Below, in pieces: positions 32,128 through 41,181 of a stretch of DNA of 64,000 nt; within the stretch, counting starts at the first letter, position 1; each line of letters begins with the position of its first letter. The notes beneath the pieces are model-generated. The model was not told where the DNA came from, did no database searches, and saw only the letters and a program-made list of their open reading frames with translations. The position numbers and the translations under genes were made by a program. The stretch covers positions 34,431 to 98,430 of the forward strand of contig NZ_JBCDMV010000007.1 in the NCBI RefSeq assembly GCF_038433135.1. The letters run 5' to 3'. The stretch is from Luteococcus sp038433135 (lineage in GTDB: Bacteria > Actinomycetota > Actinomycetes > Propionibacteriales > Propionibacteriaceae).

Positions 32128-32762
32128 CACCCCGCCCCGCCAGCACCAGCCAGCAGCAGATTGTCGACGCCGCCCTGGCCCTGCTCGACGAACAAGGCCA
32201 CGAGACCTTCAGCATGCGCAAGCTGGGCTCCCGGCTGGCTGTGGATCCGATGACCATCTACCACCACGTGCCGGACAAGGGGGCGCTGTTCGATCTGGTG
32301 GTGGATCGGATCTGGACCGGCCTGCAGCCCCCGACCACGGGCGACTGGACGACGCAGGTGGCCGGGCTGGCCCGCGAGCTGCGCCGCAGCCTGATGCAGC
32401 ACCCCCGGCTGGTGGTGCTGGTGGCCACCCGACCGGCAGTCACCCCGAGCCTGCTGTCCTTGGTGGACCAGACGGTGACCCGGCTGGTCGCCGCGGGTCT
32501 GGGTGCCGCCGAGGCCATGCGGCTGCTGGACTGCGTGGTCGCCTTCACCGTCGGCAAGGTACAGGGCGAGCTGCGCCAGCCCACAGGAGGCAGCCAGACC
32601 ACCCCGGAGGAATCGCTGCAGTCACTGCTGGCCAGCCTGCCCGGGCTGGCCAGCGCCATCGACGAGGGTTACCAGTGGCAGCCCGACGAGGAGTTCGAGC
32701 TGGGGCTGACCGCGCTGCTGGCCGGCTGGCCGGTCAGCAGCGGCTCCACAGCGGGGTCTTGA
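32124..32762 (+). CDS. TetR family transcriptional regulator
   Basis: A 212-residue regulator. The N-terminal HTH (QQQIVDAALALLDEQGHETFSMRKLGSRLAVDPMTIYHHVPDKGALFDLV) is of the TetR class, and the C-terminal domain resembles the TetR_C type that binds small hydrophobic ligands. It is translationally coupled to the CPBP protease and probably represses this unit through the ACCGTA-N4-TACGGT site. Its 3' end overlaps the convergent DUF255 gene by 29 bases. Confidence 0.9.
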   Translation: MTPRPASTSQQQIVDAALALLDEQGHETFSMRKLGSRLAVDPMTIYHHVPDKGALFDLVVDRIWTGLQPPTTGDWTTQVAGLARELRRSLMQHPRLVVLVATRPAVTPSLLSLVDQTVTRLVAAGLGAAEAMRLLDCVVAFTVGKVQGELRQPTGGSQTTPEESLQSLLASLPGLASAIDEGYQWQPDEEFELGLTALLAGWPVSSGSTAGS

Positions 32763-34779
32763 GCTCGGCGTAGTCGCTGGTCGGGTCGAAGCAGACCTCG
32801 CCCCGGCAGACATAGCCGGTGGCCTGCCCGTCGCGGGCGATGCGCTCGTCGAACAGGTGCCCGAAGCCGGTGGTGTCCGCCCGGCCGACCACGATCGCGG
32901 AGCCGGCCGGCGCCATCCGCCAGGCGGCCACCGCCAGCTTGTCGATCCCCGCACTGTCACTGTCGTCGGGCAGCACGATCACGGCCTGGGCGGGCTTCAG
33001 GCCGCGCCGGGCCTCGTCCAGCACCAGTGCGTCGGCGAGGCTCCAGCCAGCGAAGCGCGGCTGGCTTGCCACCAGCGACCACGTGGTCCGGGCGGCTCGA
33101 TCGGCCCGCTCCACCAGCTCGGGACGGCAGGCCAACAGGCCGACCAGTCGCAGGGCCGCCACCAGGGAGCTGGTGCCCGACGGGGTGGCATTGTCGCTGA
33201 GCTCGCGGGGCCGGTCGAAGAGTTCATCACTGGCCTGGGCGTCGAAGAAGCCGCCGTCCTCGGCGCTGAACAGTCGATCGGCTCGCTCCAGCAGCCAGGC
33301 CGCCCGCTCCAGCCAAACCGCGTCGCCGGTGGCGCCGGCCAGCCGGGCCAGACCCAGCGCCAGACAACCATGATCCTCGGCCACGGCCGGTGTGCTTCCG
33401 GCCACGCCGTCGCGGGAGGTCCGCACGAAGCGATCCGCGTCCTGGTCGACATGGATCTGCCAGACGGCCTGCGCGGCCTCGCGGGCCAGCTCCAGCCAGT
33501 GCGGCTCGGCGAAGGTCATGGCGGCATTGACCAGCGAGTCGATAACCAGGCCATTCCAGGCGGCCACCACCTTGTCGTCGCGGCTGGGCGCAAAACGGTT
33601 GTCCCGCTCGGCCTTCAGCGTGGCCAGCACCTCCGTCAGTCGGCCCTGGTCGGGCGAGCCATGCAGCTGCAGGGTGGACAGGCCGTGCTCGAAGGTGCCG
33701 GCCTCGTGCACATGGAAGACCTGCCGCGCCCATCCGCCGTCGGCCTCCCCCAGCGCGTCGGTCAGCAGATCGGGATTCCAGACGTAGTAGATGCCCTCGG
33801 CCACCATGCCGCGGATGTCGACGCTGTCGGCGTCCAGGCTGGCGGCGAAGGCACCCTGCTCGGTGCGCATCTCCCGCTCCAGCCACTCGACGGTGGCGTC
33901 GACGACGTTCTGGTAGATCTCCCGCTTGTAACCGTCGTGCTCCGCGGTGCGCCGCCAGCAGCGCAGGTAGCTGCCGATCAGCAGGGCATTGTCGTAGAGC
34001 ATCTTCTCGAAGTGCGGCACCACCCAGCCGACGTCGGTGGCATAGCGATGGAAGCCGCCGCCCACCCGGTCGAAGAGACCGCCGCGGGCCATCATCTCGC
34101 AGGTCAGCTGGGCCATGTCCAGGCTGGTCGGATCGCCCTTGACCAGCAGGGCATCCAGCACCATCGCCGGCGGGAACTTGGGCGCCGTGCCGAAGCCGCC
34201 GTGGATCATGTCGTAGTCCTTGCCCAACAGCTCCAAGGTCTCCCGGGCGCCGGGCACCTCGTCGGTGGGCTGCACCGGGTTGAGGTCGCGCAACTGCTCG
34301 GTGATGCTCGACGCGGACCCGAGCACCTCATCTCGACGCTCCGTCCACGCCCCGGCCAGCGCCTGGCAGACCTGCAGGAAGCTCGGCTGGCCACCCACCG
34401 GCTCGGGCGGGAAGTAGGTGCCGGCAAAGAAGGGCTCCCCGCCGGGGGTGAGGAAGACGGTCATCGGCCAGCCGCCCTGGCCGGTCAGCGCCTGCGTTGC
34501 GCTCATCAGCACGGCGTCGACGTCGGGATTCTCCTCCCGGTCCACCTTCACGTTCACGAAGTGCTCGTTCATGAAGGTGGCGACGTCGCGGTCGTCGAAG
34601 CTCTCGTGCGCCATCACATGGCACCAGTGGCAGGCGGCATAACCGGTACTCACCAGCAGGGGCAGGTTCCGCTCACGGGCGGCCTCGAAGGCCTCGGCAC
34701 CCCACGGGTACCAGTCGACATCCTGGTGGGCGTGCTGCTGCAGATAGGGGCTGGTGGACTCGGCAAGACGGTTCGGCAC
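32734..34779 (-). CDS. DUF255 thioredoxin-like / six-hairpin glycosidase-fold protein (YyaL-like)
   Basis: A 681-residue protein. The N-terminal thioredoxin-like domain has ACHWCHVMAHESF (CxxC). A long (alpha/alpha)6 barrel follows, with sequences such as GGLFDRVGGGFHRYATD and VPHFEKMLYDNALL typical of the YyaL/SPATA20 family (Rv1084 in M. tuberculosis). Function uncertain; a thiol-disulfide or nucleotide-sugar-linked role has been suggested for relatives. GTG 34779 is chosen because TAGGCT lies 6 bases upstream; a GTG two codons earlier touches the box. Confidence 0.9.
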   Translation of the reverse strand: MPNRLAESTSPYLQQHAHQDVDWYPWGAEAFEAARERNLPLLVSTGYAACHWCHVMAHESFDDRDVATFMNEHFVNVKVDREENPDVDAVLMSATQALTGQGGWPMTVFLTPGGEPFFAGTYFPPEPVGGQPSFLQVCQALAGAWTERRDEVLGSASSITEQLRDLNPVQPTDEVPGARETLELLGKDYDMIHGGFGTAPKFPPAMVLDALLVKGDPTSLDMAQLTCEMMARGGLFDRVGGGFHRYATDVGWVVPHFEKMLYDNALLIGSYLRCWRRTAEHDGYKREIYQNVVDATVEWLEREMRTEQGAFAASLDADSVDIRGMVAEGIYYVWNPDLLTDALGEADGGWARQVFHVHEAGTFEHGLSTLQLHGSPDQGRLTEVLATLKAERDNRFAPSRDDKVVAAWNGLVIDSLVNAAMTFAEPHWLELAREAAQAVWQIHVDQDADRFVRTSRDGVAGSTPAVAEDHGCLALGLARLAGATGDAVWLERAAWLLERADRLFSAEDGGFFDAQASDELFDRPRELSDNATPSGTSSLVAALRLVGLLACRPELVERADRAARTTWSLVASQPRFAGWSLADALVLDEARRGLKPAQAVIVLPDDSDSAGIDKLAVAAWRMAPAGSAIVVGRADTTGFGHLFDERIARDGQATGYVCRGEVCFDPTSDYAELKTPLWSRC

Positions 34780-34815
34780 GCGCACAGCCTAGCCGGGCCG
34801 GACTATCCTCGAACC

Positions 34816-35010
34816 ATGAACCAGCTGACCCCCATGCTGAGCAGTGGGATGCTCACCCTGTTGACCTTCAGCGCCATCGCCGCCTTCATCATCCTGGGCT
34901 CGATCAGCCTGCGTCGGCACACCAAGCGGATCGACCCGGACATCCCGTGGGAATCCGAGATGACCGAGCAGGGCCGCGCCGCCCAGGCCTTCGAACGCTC
35001 CAACCTCTGA
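34816..35010 (+). CDS. Small single-pass membrane protein (Rv1083-like position)
   Basis: A 64-residue protein with one membrane helix (about 12-31, LTLLTFSAIAAFIILGSISL) and a charged cytosolic tail (RRHTKRIDPDIPWESEM). TATCCT ends 6 bases before the ATG, so it is probably leaderless. A small membrane gene is also present between mca and the DUF255 gene in mycobacteria. Function unknown. Confidence 0.8.
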   Translation: MNQLTPMLSSGMLTLLTFSAIAAFIILGSISLRRHTKRIDPDIPWESEMTEQGRAAQAFERSNL

Positions 35011-35037
35011 CCTGCACCCCCATCGGGCGGCGGCCCG

Positions 35038-35985
35038 TCAGATGGCCCACCCCTCGCTCGGGTCGTCCGCGATGGGCTGGCGCAGCCCGGCAAAGAGGTC
35101 TTCCTCCGGCAACGAGGTGCGCACGGTGCTGAAGACCAGCTCGAAGTCCTCCGTTGGCCACACCCGCTGCTGGAGCTCGGTCGGGACCGCGAACCATGGG
35201 CCGTCCGGGTCGATCTGGGTGGCGTGCGCCCGTAGCGCATCATCGCGCACCCCGAAGTACTCGCCGCAGGGCACCCGGGTGGTGATCCGCTTCTCGTACT
35301 CGAAGTCCTGCCACTTGGACAAGCGGTCGACGTAGGGCGATTCCAGCCCGTGTTCGTGCATCGCGGCGTCGAGGGCGGCCAGCCGGAGCCGGTGGAAACC
35401 CATCTGGTAGTAGAGCTTGCTCACCTGCCAGCTGGGTCCCAGATTGGGGTGCAGGTTGGGATCGCCGGCCTGCTGCACGGCGGCCATGGTGATGTTGTGG
35501 CACATGATGTGGTCCGGATGCGGGTAGCCACCCTTCTCGTCATAGGTGGTGACCACCTGCGGCCGGAATTCCCGGATCAGGCGGACCAGTGGCCTGGCCG
35601 CCTCGTCCGGATCCACCAACCCGAAGCAGCCCTCCGGCAGCGGCGGCTGCGGATCGCCCTCCGGGAAGCCGGAGTCGATGAAACCCAGCCAGCGCTGCTC
35701 GACCCCGAGGATCTCCCGGGCCCGATCCATCTCCAGGTGCCGGATGGCGGCAATGTCCTTCCACACCTCGGGACGATCCATCTTCGGGTTCAGCACGCTG
35801 CCCCGTTCACCGCCGGTGCAGGTGGCCACCATCACCTCGACACCCTCGGCCACGTACTTGGCGGTGGTGGCCGCCCCCTTGCTGGACTCGTCGTCGGGGT
35901 GGGCGTGTACGTGAAGCAGCCGCAGGGGTGCATGGGGCAGCGAGACCTGGGGCAGCAGCACGTCGGGCTGGAAGTCATCGGACAT
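35038..35985 (-). CDS. mca: Mycothiol S-conjugate amidase
   Basis: Cleaves mycothiol conjugates to release mercapturic acids, a detoxification step found only in mycothiol-producing Actinobacteria. It has 315 residues of the LmbE/PIG-L fold. Zinc ligands are in HVHAHPDDES (His and Asp) and GGYPHPDHIMCH (His), and TCTGGERGSVLNP follows the first. Mca rather than MshB is favoured by the GFHRLRLAALDAAM region, the length, and the greA/DUF4307 neighbours. CACAAT lies 7 bases before the ATG; a frame extension to 36147 is not needed. Confidence 0.94.
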   Translation of the reverse strand: MSDDFQPDVLLPQVSLPHAPLRLLHVHAHPDDESSKGAATTAKYVAEGVEVMVATCTGGERGSVLNPKMDRPEVWKDIAAIRHLEMDRAREILGVEQRWLGFIDSGFPEGDPQPPLPEGCFGLVDPDEAARPLVRLIREFRPQVVTTYDEKGGYPHPDHIMCHNITMAAVQQAGDPNLHPNLGPSWQVSKLYYQMGFHRLRLAALDAAMHEHGLESPYVDRLSKWQDFEYEKRITTRVPCGEYFGVRDDALRAHATQIDPDGPWFAVPTELQQRVWPTEDFELVFSTVRTSLPEEDLFAGLRQPIADDPSEGWAI

Positions 35986-36076
35986 GCCGCCAATTGTGCC
36001 CAACCGATTGAGGGTGCAACGTCGGGCGGCGGATCGTGGACTGTCGATGCGGCCGGGACTTGGCACAATGGAGCCC

Positions 36077-36484
36077 GTGACCACCCTGACCGACGCCGAC
36101 CGCGCCCGCATTGCCGCCCGATACCCGGTGCCGCCGGCCCGGCACAAGATCTACCTGGTGCTGGTGACCCTCCTGGGGCTGTTGCTGGCGGGCTGGCTCG
36201 GCTGGGCGGGCGGGCGGGGTGCCACCCCCGACGTCGTCGCCGACGTGCACAGTTTCCACGACGGCGGGGAACACCAGATCACCGCCGACCTGCGGGTGCA
36301 GCGCAAGGACCCGTCGAAGGCCGCGGTGTGCACCCTGGAGGCCACCGCCGAGAACTTCGTCCGGGTGGGTGAGCTGGAAGCCACCATCCCACCGGGAACG
36401 GAGAAGATCACCCGGATCAGCATTCCGGTACGCACCGTGAACCGGGCCGTCAGCGTCACCGTCGGTGACTGCCGCAACGCCTGA
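36077..36484 (+). CDS. DUF4307 membrane protein
   Basis: A 135-residue protein with one membrane helix (IYLVLVTLLGLLLAGWLGWA) and an outer domain of about 90 residues. Two Cys (AAVCTLEA and GDCRNA) are likely outside. It is the DUF4307 family, divergent from mca and upstream of greA as in mycobacteria (Rv1081c). GTG 36077 is chosen because CACAAT lies 7 bases before it; ATG 36068 is in frame and adds three residues. Confidence 0.87.
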   Translation: MTTLTDADRARIAARYPVPPARHKIYLVLVTLLGLLLAGWLGWAGGRGATPDVVADVHSFHDGGEHQITADLRVQRKDPSKAAVCTLEATAENFVRVGELEATIPPGTEKITRISIPVRTVNRAVSVTVGDCRNA

Positions 36485-36547
36485 GCCGAGTCCTGAAGAA
36501 GCCCCACATTCCTTGGGGTCCGCACCGCGCGATGATAAGTTGTCGGG

Positions 36548-37054
36548 ATGGCTGAAAACGCAATTGACACCATCTGGCTGACCCAGGAGGCTTTCGACAA
36601 GCTCTCCGAGGAACTGACGTACCTCAAGGGTGACGGCCGCACCGAGGTGTCCACCAAGATCGCCCAGGCCCGCGACGAGGGCGACCTGTCCGAGAACGGC
36701 GGCTACCACGCGGCCCGCGAGGAACAGGGCCAGATGGAGGCCCGGATCGTGCAGCTGGAGGACATGCTGCGCCGCGCCCAGGTGGGTGAGGCCCCCAAGA
36801 CCGGCGAGGCGGCCCCCGGCAGCCAGGTGACCGTCTGCTATTTCGGCGACGAGGACGACACCGACACCTTCCTGCTGGGTTCCCGCGAGGTGATGGGGCT
36901 GGACGACTCCGTCGACATCCAGGTCTTCAGCCCGCAGTCGCCGCTCGGCGAGGCCGTCGTCGGCAAGAAGGTGGGCGAGTCCACCAGCTACGAGGCACCC
37001 AATGGCAAGACCATCGAGATCACCGTGACGAAGGTGGAGACCTTCCAGGGCTGA
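36548..37054 (+). CDS. greA: Transcription elongation factor GreA
   Basis: Rescues backtracked RNA polymerase by stimulating transcript cleavage. The 168-residue protein has the N-terminal coiled coil (WLTQEAFDKLSEELTYL, IAQARDEGDLSENGGYHAAREEQ, whose acidic tip DEGDLSENG enters the secondary channel) and the C-terminal FKBP-like domain (SPLGEAVVGKKVGE). The ATG follows TAAGTT by 6 bases. A strong hairpin terminator follows. Confidence 0.96.
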   Translation: MAENAIDTIWLTQEAFDKLSEELTYLKGDGRTEVSTKIAQARDEGDLSENGGYHAAREEQGQMEARIVQLEDMLRRAQVGEAPKTGEAAPGSQVTVCYFGDEDDTDTFLLGSREVMGLDDSVDIQVFSPQSPLGEAVVGKKVGESTSYEAPNGKTIEITVTKVETFQG

Positions 37055-37073
37055 TCCTCACCGACCAAGGCCT

Positions 37074-37111
37074 GCACGGCGCCCCGCACCTGATGGTGCG
37101 GGGCGCCGTGC
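37074..37111. terminator. Hairpin terminator after greA
   Basis: A 17-bp perfect stem, beginning GCACGGCGCCCCGCACC (37074-37090), with a TGAT loop. It lies between greA and the convergent DUF2089 gene. It has no U-tract, as is common in high-GC genomes. Confidence 0.8.
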
Positions 37112-37135
37112 ATCCATGGCTGGTCGGCTCCGGGC

Positions 37136-37594
37136 TCAGAGACCAGCGATCAGCCGGGTCGCCTCCGCGGGGTCCAGCTGGCCGGCCGCCACTCGGGCCA
37201 GCACTTCCTCGCGCGACGGTGGCCTGGCGTCTCCGGCGTCGGGCTCCGCCCGGTCTACCGGCTCTGCCTGGCCGGGCTCATCCTCCACGACGGGCTCTTC
37301 GGCCCCGACCTCCTCGATCCCCAGCTCGGCCAGCAGTGCGCTGATCCGGCTGCGCGCGGTCGGGTAGCTGACCTGCTGATGCTTGGCCACCTCGCGCAGG
37401 TTGCCGCGGCTGGCCAGGAAAACGGTCAGCAGCTCCAATTGCGGTGCCCCGAGCCGGCAGAAGCGGCAGCGTTCGAACTCGCCACCCAGTTCGCTGCCGC
37501 ACTGCGGGCAGCCGAGCCGGGTGGTGACCAGCTCGCCGTCGCAGACCGGGCAGTCGGCCGGTGCCCGGTAGGGGCCGTGGGTGTGGGTGCTCAT
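37136..37594 (-). CDS. DUF2089-type zinc-ribbon HTH protein
   Basis: A 152-residue protein. Two CxxC pairs at the N-terminus (CPVCDGEL and CPQCGSEL) plus CRFC form zinc ribbons. An HTH-like segment reads LELLTVFLASRGNLREVAKHQQVSYPTARSRISALL, and a short C-terminal SHOCT-like helix follows. DUF2089 proteins are putative DNA-binding regulators. The start overlaps the stop of the upstream gene by 4 bases, and the two are surely co-transcribed, so it may regulate that partner. Confidence 0.85.
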   Translation of the reverse strand: MSTHTHGPYRAPADCPVCDGELVTTRLGCPQCGSELGGEFERCRFCRLGAPQLELLTVFLASRGNLREVAKHQQVSYPTARSRISALLAELGIEEVGAEEPVVEDEPGQAEPVDRAEPDAGDARPPSREEVLARVAAGQLDPAEATRLIAGL

Positions 37595-38625
37595 CGCTCG
37601 CCCTCCTGGTGCTCGTCGTCGGTGGTGGCATCGTCGATGCCGTCCTGTTTCACGGTGGCCGATCCCATCACGACGGCCAGATCCAGTCGGCCGGTGCCGT
37701 CGCCGGCCAGGTATTCGTCCAACGCCGCTCCCCCACCAGGCCAGACGATCCGCCCCAGCTGGGCGTCGGCGTGCACCGCGACGTCGGCGGCCTCGGCGAG
37801 CTGCACGACCAGATTCCCGGATTCGACGCGAACCCGGGAGCGCCCCTTGTCGAACCGGCCCTTCGCGGTGACGCTGCCGGCCTGTACCAGCGCGTCGGCC
37901 ACCTGGCGGACGTCGCCCAGCTGGGCCCCGCCCGCGGTGACCCGCACCCGACCCAGCCACGGCACATTGATGGTGGCCAGGCTGCCGGCCGTGACCTCCA
38001 CGTCCACCGGGATGTTCGGGTTGATCCGCAGCAGCAGTTCCTTGCCCAGGCCGATGCTGCGCAGGTCTTCCAGGTTGAGGTTCTTCAGACCGCCCAACCC
38101 CTGGTTGAGCAGGCTGCCGGTCAGCGGACTGCGCAGCACACTGAAGCCGCCCTTGCCGGCGGCCAGATCACCGTCGGAGGTGACCTCCAGCACCGCGCCG
38201 CTGCGGCGCAGGACGTGCGGGCCGTCGGCGGCCAGGGTGGCGATGGTGGCGTCGCCGATGATCCGCACCCGGCGCCCGGTGGCGCGCACCGTGATCCGTT
38301 GCACGCCGTGGCTGCCGTCGGGCTGTTCTGGTGTCACCGGGTCGGGTGATGGCTGGTGTTTGGGGGCGGGTTGGTGCAGCGTCTCCTCGACGGTATGGGC
38401 GGCCCCCATCGCGGCGCTCTGGGCAAAGCCGGTGGCGGCGCCGAAGAGGTCGCGGGCGATCGCCCCCCAGGTCGGCTCGGCGGCCGTGGGCCCGGTCTCG
38501 GTCTCGGGCCGTGGGGAGGTGCCCCCCGCCGCGGCCTTGACAGCGTCGATCCTGCGGCCCGCCTCGTCGGCATCGATTCGCCCGGCCGCCAGATCCTGCA
38601 GAATCCGATTCAACTCTTCTTCCAT
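37591..38625 (-). CDS. DUF4097-like putative adhesin with SHOCT-like N-terminus
   Basis: A 344-residue protein. Residues 1-30 form a short helical module (LNRILQDLAAGRIDADEAGRRIDAV), resembling the C-terminus of its DUF2089 neighbour. A Pro-rich linker precedes a long beta-repeat region (about 110-330) with the regular strand pattern of DUF4097/adhesin-like beta-helices (INPNIPVDVEVTAGSLATI, VTAGGAQLGDV). No signal peptide, so probably cytosolic. TACATT ends 6 bases before the ATG. Function unknown. Confidence 0.75.
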   Translation of the reverse strand: MEEELNRILQDLAAGRIDADEAGRRIDAVKAAAGGTSPRPETETGPTAAEPTWGAIARDLFGAATGFAQSAAMGAAHTVEETLHQPAPKHQPSPDPVTPEQPDGSHGVQRITVRATGRRVRIIGDATIATLAADGPHVLRRSGAVLEVTSDGDLAAGKGGFSVLRSPLTGSLLNQGLGGLKNLNLEDLRSIGLGKELLLRINPNIPVDVEVTAGSLATINVPWLGRVRVTAGGAQLGDVRQVADALVQAGSVTAKGRFDKGRSRVRVESGNLVVQLAEAADVAVHADAQLGRIVWPGGGAALDEYLAGDGTGRLDLAVVMGSATVKQDGIDDATTDDEHQEGER

Positions 38626-38638
38626 GGCACAAATGTAA

Positions 38639-38669
38639 AACCACCCCTTCCATTCCAGAAGGGGTGGTT
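38639..38669 (-). terminator. Rho-independent terminator for the AI-2E family gene
   Basis: AACCACCCCTTC (38639-38650) and GAAGGGGTGGTT (38658-38669) form a perfect 12-bp stem. Read on the minus strand the stem is followed by a T-rich TTTTA stretch. It is only 14 bases upstream of the next gene's start and overlaps that gene's promoter region. Confidence 0.85.
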
Positions 38670-38687
38670 CACAGATTGCGGGGCGAA

Positions 38688-39917
38688 TCAGGGTTGGGTG
38701 GCACCGTCCGCCATCTCCTCGTCCTCACCGGGGTTTTCCAGCTCGGCTGGCGGCGGTTCCACCTCCGGGTGCCCGTGAGAGGCCCAGGCCTTGGCGAAGG
38801 CATTGCCGAAGGCAAGGATCGGGACGGCGAACAGGGCGCCAACCACCCCGGCGACGATGGTGCCGACGGCAAGTCCGTAGAGCACGGCCAACGGATGGAT
38901 CGAGACGGCCTTGCCCAGCAGGAAGGGCTGCAGTACATGGGCCTCCAGCTCCATCACCGCAACGAAGATCCCCAGCATGATCAGCGCCTTCACCCAGCCC
39001 AGGGTGAGCAGTACCACGCTGGTGGAGACCAGGCCGGCGACGAAGGCCCCCAGCAGGGGGACGAAGGCCGTCAGGAAGGTCAGGGCTCCGATCGCCAGGA
39101 AGAGGTCGGAGCCCACCAGGGCAGCGCCGACACCCGCGCCCAAGCCGTCGACGAAGGCCACGATCACCGCGGCCCGGACGTAGGAGACCAACGAGACCCA
39201 GCCCCGCTGGCAGGCGTCGGCGATCCGGGCGCGCGAACCGCGCGGCGCCAGGGCGAAGCCTGCCCGGGCGAAGGTGCGTCCCTCGAAGAGGAAGTAGAAC
39301 AGGGCGAACAGCGCCAGCGCCATACCGGCGAAGAAGTGGCCCACCTGGGCACCGGCCGCTGCGGCGTAGCCGGTGAACAGCGACTGCTGGCTCTTGGCCC
39401 ACTCGATGCCCTTCTCCGTCCAGGTGTCGATCTGACCCTCATGCAGCTGCAGCGGCCCGCTGGCCAGCCAGTTCATGAACTGCTCGTAGCTCTTCACGGA
39501 GGCATCGGCCAGGCTGGAGCTCTGCGACGCGATCTGTGCGCCAACGAGGGAGAAGATCGCCAGCACCACCGCCACCAGCGCCAGCAGGCTCAGCCCTGCG
39601 GACAGGCCCCGCCCCAGCCCCTTGTCGTGCAGCCAGACCTTCAGCGGCCACAGGGCCGCGGTGAAGAGCAGCGCCACGAAGATCGGGATCATCACCTCGG
39701 AGAGTCCCTGCAGCAGGAACCAGATGCCGTACAGCCCGGCCGCGATCACCAGCAGGCGCCAGAACCAACCGGCGGCGAGCTGGATGCCGTGCGGCACTTC
39801 GCCGGGCACGGCAGCCTCGGCGGCGAGCATCCGACGGGTGATCGGGGTGCCCGGCTGGTCCTCGGGCGACGGCGGGTGGGGCTCGTGGTGCTTGCGGTGG
39901 GGCAGGCTGAATGCCAT
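38688..39917 (-). CDS. AI-2E family transporter (YdiK/PerM-like)
   Basis: A 409-residue polytopic membrane protein with about eight helices and a large central loop. The FLTAFVPLLGAFVAGLVSTSVVLLTLGW region is typical of AI-2E/UPF0118 permeases. Members include sodium/proton antiporters and the autoinducer-2 exporter TqsA; the substrate here is unknown. ATG 39917 is preceded by AAAGG. A TTG-initiated extension to 39941 is possible but unlikely. Confidence 0.85.
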   Translation of the reverse strand: MAFSLPHRKHHEPHPPSPEDQPGTPITRRMLAAEAAVPGEVPHGIQLAAGWFWRLLVIAAGLYGIWFLLQGLSEVMIPIFVALLFTAALWPLKVWLHDKGLGRGLSAGLSLLALVAVVLAIFSLVGAQIASQSSSLADASVKSYEQFMNWLASGPLQLHEGQIDTWTEKGIEWAKSQQSLFTGYAAAAGAQVGHFFAGMALALFALFYFLFEGRTFARAGFALAPRGSRARIADACQRGWVSLVSYVRAAVIVAFVDGLGAGVGAALVGSDLFLAIGALTFLTAFVPLLGAFVAGLVSTSVVLLTLGWVKALIMLGIFVAVMELEAHVLQPFLLGKAVSIHPLAVLYGLAVGTIVAGVVGALFAVPILAFGNAFAKAWASHGHPEVEPPPAELENPGEDEEMADGATQP

Positions 39918-39978
39918 CGGGCACGGCCTTTCGATTGTCAATGGGCAGGGCTGTCGCCTGCAAGGCTAACCTGTGCGC

Positions 39979-41181
39979 GTGCCCAGACCCTTCAAACTCA
40001 CCCCCAGCGGGCTGCCACGAGACGTCACAGTGTTGGCGGTGATCGCCTTCTGCGTGGCCGTTGGCTTCGGCGTGATGGTCCCGGTGCTGCCGGTCTTCGC
40101 CCGCAGCTTCGAGGTGACCAACCTGATGGTGGGCATGGTGATCAGCTCCTTCGCCGCCATGCGGTTGCTGACCAGCCCGGCCTGCGCGCCGCTGATCACC
40201 CGCTTCGGGGAGCGCACGGTGCTGGGGGTGGGGATGTTCATCGTCGCCGCCTCCTCGGGCGCCGCGGGTCTGGCGACGAGTTTCTGGGCGCTGCTGGCCA
40301 TGCGGGCGCTGGGCGGCATCGGCTCGGCCATGTTCACCGTCGCCGCCATGACGCTGCTGCTGCGCACGGTGGAGCCGCAGCTGCGCGGCCGGGCCAGCGC
40401 GCTCTATTCGGGTGGCTTCCTGATCGGCGGCATGGCGGGGCCCGCGGTGGGCGGCATCTTTGCCGCGATCTCGCTGACCGCGCCGTTCTTCTTCTATGCC
40501 GCGACGCTGGGCATCGCCGGTGTGATCGGGCTGCTGCTGTTGAGCAAGCCGGAGCGTGAGCTGGACCACGCCGAGAAGCCGGTGATGGCGCTGGGCGAGG
40601 CGGTGCGCGATGTGCGCTACCGGGCGGCCTGCGTCACCAATTTCGCCCAGGGCTGGCAGTCCTTCGGGGTGCGCAGCTCGCTGGTTCCGGTGCTGGTGGT
40701 GGAGGGTCTGCACCGCACCCCGTCGTGGACCGGGATCGCCTTCGCGATCGCGGCCGTGGCGCAGACCCTGGCGCTGGGGCCGGCCGGGCGCGCCGTGGAC
40801 ACCATCGGCCGACGCCCGCTGATGATCCTGGCGGGGCTGTTCACCGGCGTCGCGGCACTGGCGATGCCCTGGTCAAGTTCCATCTGGGTGCTGACCGGCA
40901 TCCTCTGCATCTACGGGATCGGCTCGGCGGCGCACTCCACCGCCCCCACCGCCGTGGTGGGCGACGTCACCGCCGGCCGGGGCGGCACCCCGATCGCGGT
41001 CTTCAGCATGATGAGCGACCTGGGCGCCATCATCGGGCCACTGGCCGCCGGCGCGTTGGCCGACGCCTTCGGCCTGGGCCTGGCCTTCGGGATCGGCGGG
41101 GCGCTGCTGCTGCTCGGCGCCGCCTTCTCCTGGCTGATGCCCCGCGGCCCCGTCCACCACATCCCCGAGGAGACCGCATGA
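39979..41181 (+). CDS. MFS transporter
   Basis: A 400-residue, 12-helix transporter. Typical MFS signatures are GFGVMVPVLPVFARSF in helix 1 and RALGGIGSAMFTVAAM in helix 4; the repeated loop motif is RAVDTIGRRPLMI. Probably a drug-type exporter; substrate unknown. GTG 39979 is favoured over GTG 39973 because TAACCT ends 6 bases before it. It overlaps ung by 4 bases (ATGA). Confidence 0.85.
   Translation: MPRPFKLTPSGLPRDVTVLAVIAFCVAVGFGVMVPVLPVFARSFEVTNLMVGMVISSFAAMRLLTSPACAPLITRFGERTVLGVGMFIVAASSGAAGLATSFWALLAMRALGGIGSAMFTVAAMTLLLRTVEPQLRGRASALYSGGFLIGGMAGPAVGGIFAAISLTAPFFFYAATLGIAGVIGLLLLSKPERELDHAEKPVMALGEAVRDVRYRAACVTNFAQGWQSFGVRSSLVPVLVVEGLHRTPSWTGIAFAIAAVAQTLALGPAGRAVDTIGRRPLMILAGLFTGVAALAMPWSSSIWVLTGILCIYGIGSAAHSTAPTAVVGDVTAGRGGTPIAVFSMMSDLGAIIGPLAAGALADAFGLGLAFGIGGALLLLGAAFSWLMPRGPVHHIPEETA

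Noticed and set aside
32857..34815. Extension of the small membrane protein to 717 codons
   Set aside because: It lies antisense to the DUF255 gene; the family-like start with a TATCCT box is at 34816.
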